Positions 1 through 11,075 of a DNA stretch of 64,000 nt are shown piece after piece (the first letter of the stretch is position 1; every line of letters begins with the position of its first letter). Position numbers and translations under genes: made by a program. The notes below the pieces were generated by a model that ran no database searches, was not told where the DNA came from, and saw nothing but the letters and a program-made list of their open reading frames with translations. Location of the stretch: assembly GCA_963843835.1 (NCBI GenBank), contig CAWJMD010000001.1, forward strand, positions 496,001 to 560,000. The letters are read 5' to 3'. Source of the DNA: CAWJMD01 sp963843835 (GTDB lineage: Bacteria > Actinomycetota > Actinomycetes > Actinomycetales > CAWJMD01).

Positions 1-662
1 ACTACCAGGGGGTCGCCGACCTCACGCGTGAGCTGGTGCAGACGGCCGCGGTCGACGCGTTCGGTTCGACCACGGTCACGCTGACCGACGGCACGGAGTA
101 CGACCTGGGCGGCGAGTGGGCCCGGTTGGAGATGTACCCGTCCCTGTCCGAGGCGCTCGGCGAGGAGGTCACCCCGGCGACCGAGGTCGACGTGCTGGTC
201 GGGCACGCCGAGCGGCTGGGCGTCGAGCTCGCCACCCAGCACATGACCCACGGCAAGCTCGTGGAGGAGCTGTGGGAGCACCTGGTCGGTGACCACCTCT
301 TCGCGCCCACCTTCGTCCGCGACTTCCCCGTGGAGACGTCACCGCTGGTCAAGACCCACCGCAGTGTGGACGGCGTGGTGGAGAAGTGGGATCTGTACGT
401 GCGCGGATTCGAGCTCGCCACGGGGTATTCGGAGCTCAACGACCCCGTCGTCCAGCGGGAGCGTTTCTCCGAGCAGGCCCGGCTGGCCTCTCTCGGCGAC
501 GACGAGGCGATGAGAATGGACGAGGACTTCCTGCGGGCGATGGAGTACGGAATGCCGCCCATGGGTGGTATGGGAATGGGCGTCGACCGCCTGCTGATGG
601 CACTCACCGGAGCGGGAATTCGCGAGACGATCCTCTTTCCCCTGGTGAAGCCCGAGAACTGA
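1..662 (+). CDS. lysS: Lysyl-tRNA synthetase, C-terminal part (5' end outside window)
   Basis: Class II aminoacyl-tRNA synthetase that charges tRNA-Lys in the cytoplasm. The frame is open from base 3 at the window edge to the TGA ending at 662, giving about 219 residues of an enzyme usually near 500. The class II core is visible: an ELNDPVVQRERF block followed by the motif 3 region GMGMGVDRLLMALTG, with the conserved Arg that contacts ATP, and the usual ending ETILFPLVKP. The gene is intact as far as it can be seen. A promoter for the next small gene appears to start just after its stop codon. Confidence 0.95.
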   Translation, partial: YQGVADLTRELVQTAAVDAFGSTTVTLTDGTEYDLGGEWARLEMYPSLSEALGEEVTPATEVDVLVGHAERLGVELATQHMTHGKLVEELWEHLVGDHLFAPTFVRDFPVETSPLVKTHRSVDGVVEKWDLYVRGFELATGYSELNDPVVQRERFSEQARLASLGDDEAMRMDEDFLRAMEYGMPPMGGMGMGVDRLLMALTGAGIRETILFPLVKPEN

Positions 663-697
663 GGCCGTGCGCGGTACAGGCGTTCTCGGCCGGGGCG

Positions 698-703
698 TAT
701 CCT
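698..703 (+). promoter_or_regulatory. Putative -10 hexamer, leaderless promoter of the 54-residue membrane protein
   Basis: TATCCT ends 6 bases before the GTG at 710, the spacing expected when transcription starts at the start codon itself. No Shine-Dalgarno sequence is present. The call rests on spacing and on the same arrangement at many other genes in the window. No clear -35 box was seen. Confidence 0.45.
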
Positions 704-709
704 GAGGTC

Positions 710-874
710 GTGCTCGACGTCGCCGCCGCCCTCATCCCGTCCGCCGGTGTGGGCCTCCTCTTCTGGTTCGCGGTCCGCGCGATGATTTCCGCCGACCGCA
801 GGGAAAGGGCCGCCGCCGCGAAGTTCGATCTCGAGCGGAAGCGCGATAAAGCACCCGATCCGGACGTGAATTGA
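710..874 (+). CDS. Small single-pass membrane protein (54 residues)
   Basis: A short ORF between lysS and lsr2. Residues 4-26 form one hydrophobic segment (AAALIPSAGVGLLFWFAV) followed by a strongly charged, Arg/Lys/Glu-rich tail, so the protein should sit in the membrane with a cytoplasmic C-terminus. GTG at 710 is chosen because a TATCCT hexamer lies 6 bases upstream and the hydrophobic segment begins at once. The function is unknown; I recall similar short membrane proteins between lysS and lsr2 in other actinobacteria, but cannot verify it. Its TGA stop overlaps the -35 box proposed for lsr2. Confidence 0.7.
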   Translation: MLDVAAALIPSAGVGLLFWFAVRAMISADRRERAAAAKFDLERKRDKAPDPDVN

Positions 875-899
875 CGCTCGCCTGATATCTGGGAAGAAT
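871..899 (+). promoter_or_regulatory. Putative sigma-70-type promoter of lsr2
   Basis: TTGACG (871-876) and AAGAAT (894-899) are separated by 17 bases. The -35 matches TTGACA at 5 of 6 positions and the -10 matches TATAAT at 4 of 6. The -35 box contains the TGA stop codon (872-874) of the preceding small gene. The leader to the lsr2 ATG would be about 50 bases. Confidence 0.45.
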
Positions 900-955
900 G
901 CGTTGGCAATCCGCCGCCGGGGTGGATTCTGTTCACGAGAGCGCGGGTCGAATAC

Positions 956-1288
956 ATGGCACAGAAGGTGCAGGTCATCCTGGTCGACGACATCGACGGG
1001 GGAGACGCGTCCGAGACGGTGTCCTTCGCCCTGGACGGTGTGAGCTATGAGATCGACCTCTCCGAGAAGAACGCCGCCCGGCTGCGGGACTCGTTCGCCA
1101 GCTGGGTCGGCCACGCTCGTCGCGTCGGTGGTCGCTCGTCCGGCCGTCGCGCCGCCCGCGCCAAGTCCGGTGGGTCGACCGACACCGCGGTCATCCGCGA
1201 GTGGGCCCGCCAGAACGGGCACCAGGTGAGCGACCGCGGGCGCGTGCCGGCCACCGTGGTCGAGGCCTACCGGGCGGCCAAGGGCTGA
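956..1288 (+). CDS. lsr2: Lsr2 nucleoid-associated protein (xenogeneic silencer)
   Basis: 110 residues, the usual Lsr2 length. Lsr2 bridges DNA and silences AT-rich, often horizontally acquired genes. The N-terminal dimerisation half begins MAQKVQVILVDDIDGG and holds the ETVSFALDGVSYEIDLS strands. A basic linker rich in Arg follows (about residues 58-72). The C-terminal DNA-binding domain holds IREWARQNGHQVSDRGRVPA, where the RGR AT-hook-like minor groove motif is present. ATG at 956 gives the canonical N-terminus. The gene stands alone with a likely promoter at 871-899. Confidence 0.95.
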   Translation: MAQKVQVILVDDIDGGDASETVSFALDGVSYEIDLSEKNAARLRDSFASWVGHARRVGGRSSGRRAARAKSGGSTDTAVIREWARQNGHQVSDRGRVPATVVEAYRAAKG

Positions 1289-1324
1289 CCCCGTTCCCGT
1301 CGGTCGGGCCGCCCGCGCCGAGGG

Positions 1325-2215
1325 TCATCCCAGGCGCGGGCACCGGCTGCACACCAACGCCGCGTCGAGGCGGTAGGCGAAGCAGCACGTGCGCCGGAGA
1401 CGCGAGGGGTTGTCGCCGACGAGCGCCGCAGCGTCCCGCACCCCACCCTCCGGGGCGCCACGCAGTCCGCCGGCCGCCCAGGCCGCAGCCTCGAGCGCGT
1501 CGTCGACCATCCCCCACCGCTGCCTCGACCCGATCTTCACCCCGGGCCGGAAGGCGGCGTGGAACGACCCTGCGTGCGCCGTGGCCGCGTCGCGCAGCGC
1601 GTCGGCGAGCGTGGTCTCGTCGGCGACCGTGCGGGCGTCCGGGTGGGTCGCGGCCGGGTCGCCGGGCAGGCAGAGGAATCCCGTGCGCCGCAGCGCGACG
1701 GCGTCGGGCCATCCGCCCGGGGCCAGGTGCAGCGCCAGGGCCCCAGGCGACAGGTCGGGAACCCGTCTGGTGAGCCCGAACCAGGTCGCGCCGACCCGTG
1801 CCACCGCGTCGAGGTACCAGCCCATCAGGTAGGTCGCCGGCACCTGTGGTGGCGGCGGCCGCCCGTGCGTGCGGGCGAGGTCCGCGTCGACGGCTGCGCG
1901 CCACACGTCCAGGGCACCCGGCGTGTCCAGGAGGTCGTCGCAGGCGTGCCAGCCCCGGCCGGGACGAGGTGAGGCGGGCAGGTCGTCCAGCGAACGGCAG
2001 CGGACGACCGGCAGGAACAGGCCTCTACCGGTCATCCGGGCCATCAGCGCGACGTCCGCGTCCAGCGGGTGCGGGACCAACCGGTCGGACGGGACTGCCA
2101 CGACGGTGGACGCTACCCGGGCGTCGACGCCTCTGCGTCGCGCCAGGTGGCTACGCCCGGAGCGAACAGCGGCCCGGAACAGCGTTCTCCTGCGGGCCGT
2201 TGTATCGGGCACCAC
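1325..2215 (-). CDS. FhuF-like [2Fe-2S] ferric-siderophore reductase family protein
   Basis: A 296-residue protein whose C-terminus carries Cys277-Cys278-x10-Cys289-x2-Cys292. This is the unusual C-C-x10-C-x2-C cluster motif of FhuF, which reduces ferric iron released from siderophores in the cytoplasm. The rest is weakly conserved, Ala/Arg-rich and free of membrane segments. The start is uncertain: GTG at 2215 is the longest option, and an internal ATG about 57 codons later is possible. It converges on lsr2 and diverges from clpC. No siderophore uptake gene is nearby, so the assignment rests on the cysteine motif. Confidence 0.65.
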   Translation of the reverse strand: MVPDTTARRRTLFRAAVRSGRSHLARRRGVDARVASTVVAVPSDRLVPHPLDADVALMARMTGRGLFLPVVRCRSLDDLPASPRPGRGWHACDDLLDTPGALDVWRAAVDADLARTHGRPPPPQVPATYLMGWYLDAVARVGATWFGLTRRVPDLSPGALALHLAPGGWPDAVALRRTGFLCLPGDPAATHPDARTVADETTLADALRDAATAHAGSFHAAFRPGVKIGSRQRWGMVDDALEAAAWAAGGLRGAPEGGVRDAAALVGDNPSRLRRTCCFAYRLDAALVCSRCPRLG

Positions 2216-2331
2216 CCGCTCGTGGGCCGGACGACACGCCGTCGCCGGGCCCGCGGGGATAGCATCGAACGGTCAGCCGGGAGCCGACACGACGTCGCCT
2301 CCGATCGCCGACCGCTCGCGAGGAGATCTGC

Positions 2332-4828
<2,497 letters not shown>

Positions 4829-4848
4829 GGCCCCGCACGCTCGGGCGA

Positions 4849-4882
4849 ACGGGCCGGCACCCCTCGGGGGGTGCCGGCCCGT
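4849..4882. terminator. Strong bidirectional hairpin terminator after clpC
   Basis: A 13 bp perfect stem (GGGCCGGCACCCC with its complement) closes a TCGG tetraloop, and two further outer pairs extend it. It lies between the convergent clpC and DUF305 genes. As is usual in actinobacteria there is no long U tract. Confidence 0.8.
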
Positions 4883-4898
4883 CGTCGTGTCACGCGGG

Positions 4899-5594
4899 TC
4901 AGCTCCCGGCGAGCAGGCGCTCCAGCATGGCGATCTCGTCGGTCTGGGTCGCCACGACGTCGGCGGCCAGCTCGTCCACGCGGATGTTGGTTCCGTTCGG
5001 CTCGCGCAGCCCGGCCATCTCCAGGGCCCCCTCGTGGTGGGCGATCATGAGGCGGAGCCAGAGGTGGTCGAAGGTGGCGCCGGAGCTGGAGCCGAGCTCG
5101 TCGAGCTCGGCAGGCGACGCCATCCCGGGCATGTGGTCGTGGTCGCCGGGGGCGTGGGAACCGTGTCCGCCGCCGCCGCGGCGCCCGGTGGGGGAGCCGT
5201 CGGGGGCCATGCCGTGGTCGGCGAGCCAGCGCTCGTAGACGTCGATCTCGGCCCCCTGCACGTCCGCGATGCGTGCCGCGATCGCCTGGACGTCCGGGTC
5301 CGCCGCGCGATCCGGGGCCAGGCCGGCCATCTCCAGCGCCTGGGCGTGGTGGGGGATCATGTCGACGAGGAAGGCGACGTCCGCCTCGGTGTAGGGGTCC
5401 TCGCTCGGTGGCAGCGTCGTCCCGGGCGGGAGGGTCGCCACGTCCTCGCCCGGCCGGCCCGGCTGGAGCACGGTGCCGGTGGTCACCCGCTGGTCGTCTG
5501 TGCACCCGAGGAGCCCCGCCGTCGGGACCAGGACCGCCAGTGCCAGGGCGGCCGCCCTCGTGCGGGGGGACGGGGACCGGCGAGGGCCGTGCAT
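4899..5594 (-). CDS. DUF305 family lipoprotein
   Basis: 231 residues with a signal peptide and lipobox GLLGC (lipidated Cys31), so it should be anchored outside the membrane. The mature part is a DUF305 domain built from two similar helical repeats, each with a His-His pair: MIPHHAQALEMAGL and MIAHHEGALEMAGL. The His pairs and a His/Met-rich loop (HGSHAPGDHDHMPGM) suggest metal binding, often linked to copper in this family, but no function is proven. A GGAAGG ribosome binding site precedes the ATG. It diverges from the LVIVD gene, which may be a partner. Confidence 0.8.
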   Translation of the reverse strand: MHGPRRSPSPRTRAAALALAVLVPTAGLLGCTDDQRVTTGTVLQPGRPGEDVATLPPGTTLPPSEDPYTEADVAFLVDMIPHHAQALEMAGLAPDRAADPDVQAIAARIADVQGAEIDVYERWLADHGMAPDGSPTGRRGGGGHGSHAPGDHDHMPGMASPAELDELGSSSGATFDHLWLRLMIAHHEGALEMAGLREPNGTNIRVDELAADVVATQTDEIAMLERLLAGS

Positions 5595-5724
5595 GGGAGT
5601 TTCCTTCCATCGAATCGGACGTTAGGGATAAACCTTGCCAACCGTCTCATCCCGGTGGAAGGGTGTCCTCACCATCCCACCTCCGGCCGCTCCCCGGCGC
5701 GGTCGTGCCGAACGGAAGGTCTCG

Positions 5725-7140
5725 ATGAACCGACGACCGCAGCGCTCCCACCTCCGCGTGCTGGTCGGTGCCGCCTGCGCCGCTGCGCTGGCACTGGGCG
5801 CCTCCCCGGCGATCGCCGGGTCGAGCATCCCCGGCCCGGACGAGATCCGGTCCAGCGAGAACATGTCGCTGGTGTCGAACACGCCGAAGTCGGCGCCCCT
5901 CGACGCGACCAACTCCGATCTCGCCTTCTCCGGCCGCTACGCCTACCAGGGCAACTACAACGGCTTTCGCATCTGGGACATCAAGAAGCCGACCAGGCCG
6001 AAGGTGGTCAGCGAGGTGCTGTGCCCCGGGTCCCAGAACGACGTGTCGGTCTCCGGTGACCTGCTCTTCCTCGCCACCGACTCACGGCGCTCCGACGACT
6101 CGTGCGCGAGCACGCCGGCGTCCACCGAGCCGACCGCCTACTGGGAGGGCGTCAAGGTCTTCGACGTCTCGAACCCCGTGCGGCCGAAGTACGTCACGGC
6201 CGTCGAGACCGACTGCGGCTCGCACACGCTCACCATCAACCCCGTCGGCAGGAACAAGGTCTACGTGTACGTCTCCTCGTACGACGTGAGCACCGTCGCG
6301 GCCCGGTGCACGGCGCCGCACGACCAGATCTCGGTCATCGAGGTCGACCGGCGCAGCCCGGAGGACGCGAAGGTCGTCGCCGAGCCGGTGCTGTTCCCGG
6401 ACGGCGGGAACCCCGGCGACCCCGCGGACACGCCGTGGGTCGACCGCACCCGGGCGACGACAGGCTGCCACGACATCACGGTGTTCCCGGCGAAGAAGCT
6501 GGCCGCCGGTGCCTGCATGGGTGACGGTGTGCTGTGGGACCTGTCGAACCCGGTGCTCTTCAAGGAGATCGACCGCGTCCAGGACAACGAGAACTTCGCG
6601 TTCTGGCACTCCGCGACCTTCAACAACGACGGCACGAAGGTGGTCTTCACCGACGAGCTCGGTGGCGGAGGGGCCGCGACGTGCGTCCCGGACATCTCGC
6701 CGACGCGGGGTGCCGACGGGATCTACGACATCGCCGGACGCGGGATGAACCGTGAGCTGGTGTTCAAGAGCTACTACAAGATCCCGCGGATGAACTCCGA
6801 CACGGAGAACTGCGTCGCGCACAACGGGTCTCTGGTGCCCGTCAAGGGCCGGGACATCATGGTGCAGTCCTGGTACATGGGCGGTGTCTCGGTCTGGGAC
6901 TTCACCGACTCCGAGAACCCCGTCGAGCTGGGCTACTGGGAGCGCGGCCCCGTGCAGGAGGGCGCGACCGACGGTGGCGGCACGTGGTCGGCCTACTGGT
7001 ACAACGGCTACATCTACAGCTCCGACATCGGCAAGGGCTTCGACGTCCTGCAGATCCGCGGCAAGGACTTCAGCAAGGCCGCCAAGGTGAAGTACGCCGA
7101 GCTGAACGTGCAGACGCAGCCGGTGTACGCGGAGAAGTGA
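5725..7140 (+). CDS. Secreted LVIVD-repeat beta-propeller protein
   Basis: 471 residues starting at ATG 5725 behind GGAAGG. A Sec signal peptide ends near SPAIA (about residue 31). The mature chain has repeated beta-propeller blades of the LVIVD type, each with a motif such as FRIWDIKKPTRPK, VKVFDVSNPVRPK or VSVWDFTDSENPV. Paired cysteines suggest disulphides in the extracellular protein. The function is unknown; such proteins act as surface or exported scaffolds. An in-frame start 90 bases upstream would place about 30 charged and Pro-rich residues before the signal peptide and is rejected. Confidence 0.8.
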   Translation: MNRRPQRSHLRVLVGAACAAALALGASPAIAGSSIPGPDEIRSSENMSLVSNTPKSAPLDATNSDLAFSGRYAYQGNYNGFRIWDIKKPTRPKVVSEVLCPGSQNDVSVSGDLLFLATDSRRSDDSCASTPASTEPTAYWEGVKVFDVSNPVRPKYVTAVETDCGSHTLTINPVGRNKVYVYVSSYDVSTVAARCTAPHDQISVIEVDRRSPEDAKVVAEPVLFPDGGNPGDPADTPWVDRTRATTGCHDITVFPAKKLAAGACMGDGVLWDLSNPVLFKEIDRVQDNENFAFWHSATFNNDGTKVVFTDELGGGGAATCVPDISPTRGADGIYDIAGRGMNRELVFKSYYKIPRMNSDTENCVAHNGSLVPVKGRDIMVQSWYMGGVSVWDFTDSENPVELGYWERGPVQEGATDGGGTWSAYWYNGYIYSSDIGKGFDVLQIRGKDFSKAAKVKYAELNVQTQPVYAEK

Positions 7141-7185
7141 CCCCTCACAGGTCGCCGTCCTGACCACCTGTCCGCACCACCCCAC

Positions 7186-7219
7186 GCAGGGCCCGTCCAC
7201 CTCGGTGGGCGGGCCCTGC
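7186..7219. terminator. Bidirectional hairpin terminator after the LVIVD gene
   Basis: GCAGGGCCCGTCCACC pairs with GGTGGGCGGGCCCTGC, a 16 bp stem with one G-T wobble and a 2-base loop. It lies between the convergent LVIVD and SDR genes. Confidence 0.8.
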
Positions 7220-7266
7220 GGTACATCCCCCTCGACCGCAGACGGCGGTCGAACTGCGATCCGGGG

Positions 7267-8097
7267 TCAGCGGAGGTAGGAGGCGCCGTTGAGGTCCAGG
7301 ACGGCGCCGGAGGCCCACTCGGAGGCGGGGTCGGCCAGGTGGACGATGGCGTGGGCGACCTCCTCCGGACGGGCGACCCGGCCGAAGGGGCTCTGTGCCC
7401 GGAGCAGGTCGCCCGAGGGACCCTCGAGGTGCTGGGCGGCCATGTCGGTGGCGACGAAGCCCGGCGCGACCGTCGTCACGGAGATGCCGTGGCGGCCCAG
7501 CGAGAGGGCGAGGGACTGGCCGAGGGAGTGGACGCCGGCCTTGGTGGCGCCGTAGGCGGGGACGTCGGGCTCTCCCCGGTACGCGCCACGCGATCCCACG
7601 TTGACGATGCGGCCGGTGGGCAGCCCGTCGGCCGCCGCCAGGTCGAGCATGTGCCGGGCCACGCACCAGGAGACGTTCGCGGTGCCGATCAGGTTGACGT
7701 CGACGGTGCGCCGCCAGGCGGCCACCCACCGCTCGTAGTCGGTGTCCTCGAGCCGGTGGTCCACGCGCCTGCTGCCGCCGTCCGCGAGGTCGCCCGGGTC
7801 CTCCGTGAAGAGCGCTGCGTTGTTGACCAGCACGTCGACGCGACCGAGCGCGGCGACGGCCCCGGCGACCATGTCGCGGACCGCCCCCGAGTCGGCCAGG
7901 TCGGCCTGGACGGCCACGTGGCCGTTGCCCGCGAGACCGGCGACGACCTGTGCGGCGCGGTCCTGGGCGCCGCGGTAGTGCACGGCGACGCGGTCGCCGA
8001 GGGCGGCGAAGGCGGCGGCCGTGGCCGCGCCGATGCCGCGCGACGCGCCCGTCACGAGGACCCCGCGTGACGTCCGTCCGGTCGCCGGGGCGCTCAC
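7267..8097 (-). CDS. Short-chain dehydrogenase/reductase
   Basis: 276 residues with a classical SDR Rossmann fold: TGASRGIG for the nucleotide, NNAA in strand 4, a catalytic Ser in NVGSRGAYRG and the YGATK catalytic Tyr/Lys pair. The substrate cannot be told. The GTG start at 8097 overlaps the stop of the upstream transporter gene (GTGA), which indicates translational coupling. An insertion of about 20 residues after the NNAA motif (DPGDLADGGSRRVDHRLEDT) is unusual for the family and may shape the active site. Confidence 0.85.
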   Translation of the reverse strand: MSAPATGRTSRGVLVTGASRGIGAATAAAFAALGDRVAVHYRGAQDRAAQVVAGLAGNGHVAVQADLADSGAVRDMVAGAVAALGRVDVLVNNAALFTEDPGDLADGGSRRVDHRLEDTDYERWVAAWRRTVDVNLIGTANVSWCVARHMLDLAAADGLPTGRIVNVGSRGAYRGEPDVPAYGATKAGVHSLGQSLALSLGRHGISVTTVAPGFVATDMAAQHLEGPSGDLLRAQSPFGRVARPEEVAHAIVHLADPASEWASGAVLDLNGASYLR

Positions 8098-9044
8098 CGC
8101 AGCACCGGGACCGCGTCCTCGACGGCGTCGGGGGTCGCGACTGCGGGATGGTCGGAGAGCCGCTCGTGCAGCGCCAGCGCGGTCACCGCGGCAGCCACCA
8201 CGACCAGGCCGATCCACTGCGTGGTGGACAGGACCGTGCCGAGCACGAGCACCCCCACCAGGGCTGCGGTCAACGGGAAGGCGAGCTCGGCCAGGGTGGC
8301 GCGGCTGGCCGGGGTGGTCCGCAGGCCGCGGTAGTAGAGCCCGATCGCGAGCAGGCCGGGGATCAATGCCAGCGCACCGATCGCGGGGGCGTCCCGAAGC
8401 GGGACGGTCAGGGGCGCTCCCAGCAGCAGCGCGAGGACGAGCGAGGCCGGCAGGCCGATCGCGAACCTCAGCACGGTGAGGTCGCGCAGGCCGATCTCCA
8501 CGCCGGCCAACCGCCCGAGGACGGTGCCCGTCGCCCACAGGGCCGCCGCGCCCACGGCCAGCAGGGCGGCGATCGCGCTCTCGATGCTCACGGCCGTGGG
8601 GTCGGGGAAGGCGAGGAGCCAGGCCCCCGCGAGGGCGGGCACCAGGAACAGCGGGTAGCGCGCGGTGACCCGCTCGCGGAGCAGCAGCCAGGCCACGAGC
8701 ACCGCGATGAGGGGTTGCAGTTTCTGCAGGACCACCGGGGTGACCGGACCGCCGTTCATGAAGGCCTGCGTGAAGAGCACCGTCGCCAGGGCGGACGCCC
8801 CGGCACCGATCACCACGACGGCCACCTTCGTCCGCGTCGTCGAGGCGCGAAAGGCGCGCAGCGCCGGCCTCAGCCACGGGAGCGTCACGGCCACGATCAC
8901 GAGGTGCTCGAGGAACACGATGGTCGTCGCGGCGTACTGCTGGCTGAGCGGCAGACGCAGCAGGGCGTCACTGCCCCAGAGGGCGGCGCCGAGCGCGACC
9001 AACCACGTGGCGTCGCGGTGGACTCGGCGGGCGGGGGTGGTCAA
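8094..9044 (-). CDS. EamA/DMT-family transporter
   Basis: 316 residues with about ten hydrophobic helices in two EamA halves, the drug/metabolite transporter layout. The direction and substrate are unknown. The reading frame begins with a TTG (9044) preceded by GGAG at suitable distance; no ATG or GTG fits better, so this is a likely non-standard start. It is coupled to the SDR gene downstream by a four-base overlap. The pair could export or modify one small metabolite, which is only inference. Confidence 0.8.
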   Translation of the reverse strand: MTTPARRVHRDATWLVALGAALWGSDALLRLPLSQQYAATTIVFLEHLVIVAVTLPWLRPALRAFRASTTRTKVAVVVIGAGASALATVLFTQAFMNGGPVTPVVLQKLQPLIAVLVAWLLLRERVTARYPLFLVPALAGAWLLAFPDPTAVSIESAIAALLAVGAAALWATGTVLGRLAGVEIGLRDLTVLRFAIGLPASLVLALLLGAPLTVPLRDAPAIGALALIPGLLAIGLYYRGLRTTPASRATLAELAFPLTAALVGVLVLGTVLSTTQWIGLVVVAAAVTALALHERLSDHPAVATPDAVEDAVPVLR

Positions 9045-9148
9045 TGGTGCTCCAGCTGGGTGGGGACGGGACCCGCCGTCGTGTCCGGCGGGTGGACCTT
9101 CAGGCCTAGCGCAGCGTACAAGCGAGCCACGGACGGCATGATTCCAGC

Positions 9149-9646
9149 GTGAGCATCCGACTGCGCAGCGCCAGGACGTCCGACGTCAACGCCATCCGCG
9201 GGCTCGTCGCCCCGCTGGCCGAGCGACGGGTGTTGATCGCCAAGGAGGCGGTCGCCTACTACGAGGGGCTGCAGGAGTTCGTCGTCGCCGAGAAGGAGTC
9301 GGAGATCGTCGGCTGTGGCGCCCTGCACGTGCTCTGGGAGGACCTCGCAGAGGTCCGGACGCTCGCCGTCGCGCCCGAGGTCAAGGGTCAGCGCGTCGGG
9401 CACGAGCTGCTCTGCGCCCTGGTCGAGCGAGCCCGGAGCCTCGGCGTCGCCCGCGTCTTCTGCCTGACCTTCGAGGTCGACTTCTTCGTCAAGCACGGCT
9501 TCTCGGTGATCGAGGGCACGCCGGTCGAGCCGGACGTGTTCGCCGAGCTGCTGCGTTCCCACGACGACGGCGTGGCCGAGTTCCTCGACCTCGCGCGAGT
9601 GAAGCCGAACACGCTGGGCAACACGCGCGTGCTCAAGGTGCTGTAG
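9149..9646 (+). CDS. argA: Amino-acid N-acetyltransferase (N-acetylglutamate synthase type)
   Basis: A 165-residue stand-alone GNAT domain that should acetylate glutamate to start arginine synthesis. It closely resembles my recollection of the M. tuberculosis enzyme Rv2747: RARTSD-like start, YYEGLQEFVVAE, GCGALHVLWEDLAEVRTLAV, the acetyl-CoA loop VKGQRVGHELL, VFCLTFEVDFFVKHGF and VKPNTLGN near the end. The GTG at 9149 has a CATGAT hexamer 6 bases upstream, so the transcript may be leaderless. No other arg genes are close. The family call is strong; the substrate comes from homology. Confidence 0.85.
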   Translation: MSIRLRSARTSDVNAIRGLVAPLAERRVLIAKEAVAYYEGLQEFVVAEKESEIVGCGALHVLWEDLAEVRTLAVAPEVKGQRVGHELLCALVERARSLGVARVFCLTFEVDFFVKHGFSVIEGTPVEPDVFAELLRSHDDGVAEFLDLARVKPNTLGNTRVLKVL

Positions 9647-9647
9647 G

Positions 9648-10115
9648 TCAGCGGCGCACGGCCGCTCGAAGCAGACGTCGGCGCTGCCAGTGCAGGATGA
9701 GCACGAGCTGGGAGAGAAGGGCCAGCGCCACCACGGCCGAGAAGGCGCCGGTGGCAACGGGTCTCACCAGTGCCGTCCCGACAGCTGCCACGCCCAGACC
9801 CGTTGCCGAAGTCACGACCACGAGCCGGCCCAGTAGGGCGGCGGCGCCCGCTGCGTGCCCCGGCCCGGTTCCGGGCACCGCCCGCACCGTCCGGAGCCGC
9901 GAGGCGCTCGCGGCGGCGGCGACCAGCCCCGCCACCTGGCCCACCCCGAGGACGAGCAGCTGGGGGAGGCTGCGGGCGTCGACGCCGCCGTCCTCCAGCG
10001 TCAGGAAGAGCAGGGCGAGGACCCCCAGGGCGAGGCCGCCGAAGGCCGCCGCCGCCGTGGCACGGCCCAGGGCACGCTCGGCCACCGCGTCGGCGAGGTC
10101 GTCGTCCGCGGTCAC
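9648..10115 (-). CDS. Four-helix integral membrane protein, unknown
   Basis: 155 residues with about four hydrophobic segments (AAFGGLALGVLALLFLTL, LLVLGVGQVAGLVAAA, LGRLVVVTSATGLGVAAVGTAL and AVVALALLSQLVLIL) and a basic C-terminal tail. No family was recognised. The GTG start at 10115 overlaps the mutY stop as GTGA, so the two genes are translated together. Starts further upstream would lie inside mutY and give an Arg-rich leader, so they are rejected. Confidence 0.6.
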   Translation of the reverse strand: MTADDDLADAVAERALGRATAAAAFGGLALGVLALLFLTLEDGGVDARSLPQLLVLGVGQVAGLVAAAASASRLRTVRAVPGTGPGHAAGAAALLGRLVVVTSATGLGVAAVGTALVRPVATGAFSAVVALALLSQLVLILHWQRRRLLRAAVRR

Positions 10116-11005
10116 CGGCTGCCGGTCCTCGGCAGGCGGAAGGAGCCGTCGTCGAGCGGCTCGACCAGCCCGTCGGCCACGAGGGAGTCCAGGCAACGCG
10201 CGCGCTGGGTCGCGTCGTCACCGCAGCGTTCGAGCAGGCCGCGGGCCACCGGGTCCTCGGTCGCCCTCAGCACCGCCATCAGCTGTCCGCGGACCTGGCG
10301 GTCGGTGCCCTCCCAGGCCTGGGTACGCCTCGACCTCCCCTGGTACGCAGGCTGTCCGGCGAGCTGCCAGGCGCACTGGGACACCACGGGGCACGCGTCG
10401 CAGCGAGGGGAGCGTGCCGTGCAGACGAGGGCGCCCAGCTCCATCACGGCCACGCCCCACCGAGCGGCGGTCGCCGCGTCAGGCGGGAGCAGGTCCTCCG
10501 CGAGTCGCCGCTCCGTGACGGTCAGCGTGGGTGCCGCCTGCTCGTGCCCGGTGACGGCTCGCGCGTGCACGCGGCGGACGTTCGTGTCGACGACCGCGTG
10601 CCGTTGCCCGTAGGCGAACGTGGCGACCGCCGCGGCGGTGTAGGGGCCGACGCCGGGCAGGTCGAGCAACGCGTCGACGTCGTCGGGGACCCTGCCCGCG
10701 TGCCTCTCGGTCACGGCCACCGCCGCGGCGTGGAGCCTCAGGGCGCGCCGCGGGTAGCCCAGCCGGTCCCACATGCGTACGGCGTCCCCCGGGCTGTCCG
10801 CTGCCAGGTCGCGCGGCCGCGGCCAGCGGCGCATCCAGGCGTCCCAGGCGGGCAGCACGCGCACCACGGGGGTCTGCTGCAGCATCACCTCGCTGACGAG
10901 TACACCCCAGGGGGTCGCGTCGTCGCCGCGCCAGGGCAGGTCGCGCGCCTCGGACGCGTACCAGCGCAGCACGGGCGCGTGCAGGGGGTGGGTGAGGACG
11001 GACAT
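10112..11005 (-). CDS. mutY: A/G-specific adenine glycosylase MutY
   Basis: Base-excision repair glycosylase that removes adenine mispaired with 8-oxoguanine. 297 residues from ATG 11005. The HhH-GPD domain is clear: VSEVMLQQTPVVRVLPAWDAWM, the helix-hairpin-helix LLDLPGVGPYTAAAV and the catalytic Asp in VDTNVRRVHAR. The [4Fe-4S] motif C-x6-C-x2-C-x5-C is complete in CTARSPRCDACPVVSQC. The C-terminal NUDIX-like 8-oxoG recognition domain is absent or very short, as in many actinobacterial MutY proteins. CAGGAT lies 8 bases upstream and may be the -10 box. Confidence 0.9.
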   Translation of the reverse strand: MSVLTHPLHAPVLRWYASEARDLPWRGDDATPWGVLVSEVMLQQTPVVRVLPAWDAWMRRWPRPRDLAADSPGDAVRMWDRLGYPRRALRLHAAAVAVTERHAGRVPDDVDALLDLPGVGPYTAAAVATFAYGQRHAVVDTNVRRVHARAVTGHEQAAPTLTVTERRLAEDLLPPDAATAARWGVAVMELGALVCTARSPRCDACPVVSQCAWQLAGQPAYQGRSRRTQAWEGTDRQVRGQLMAVLRATEDPVARGLLERCGDDATQRARCLDSLVADGLVEPLDDGSFRLPRTGSR

Positions 11006-11075
11006 CGCCGTCGATCCTGCCACTGCGCCCGACGCCACTCCGGCGTGGCAGCGCGCCCAGGCCCCGGCGGGTGCC

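Noticed and set aside
2216..2331. Heat-shock or ClgR operator before clpC
   Set aside because: I looked for HAIR-type and ClgR-type dyads and saw no convincing match; only a TAGCAT that could be a -10.
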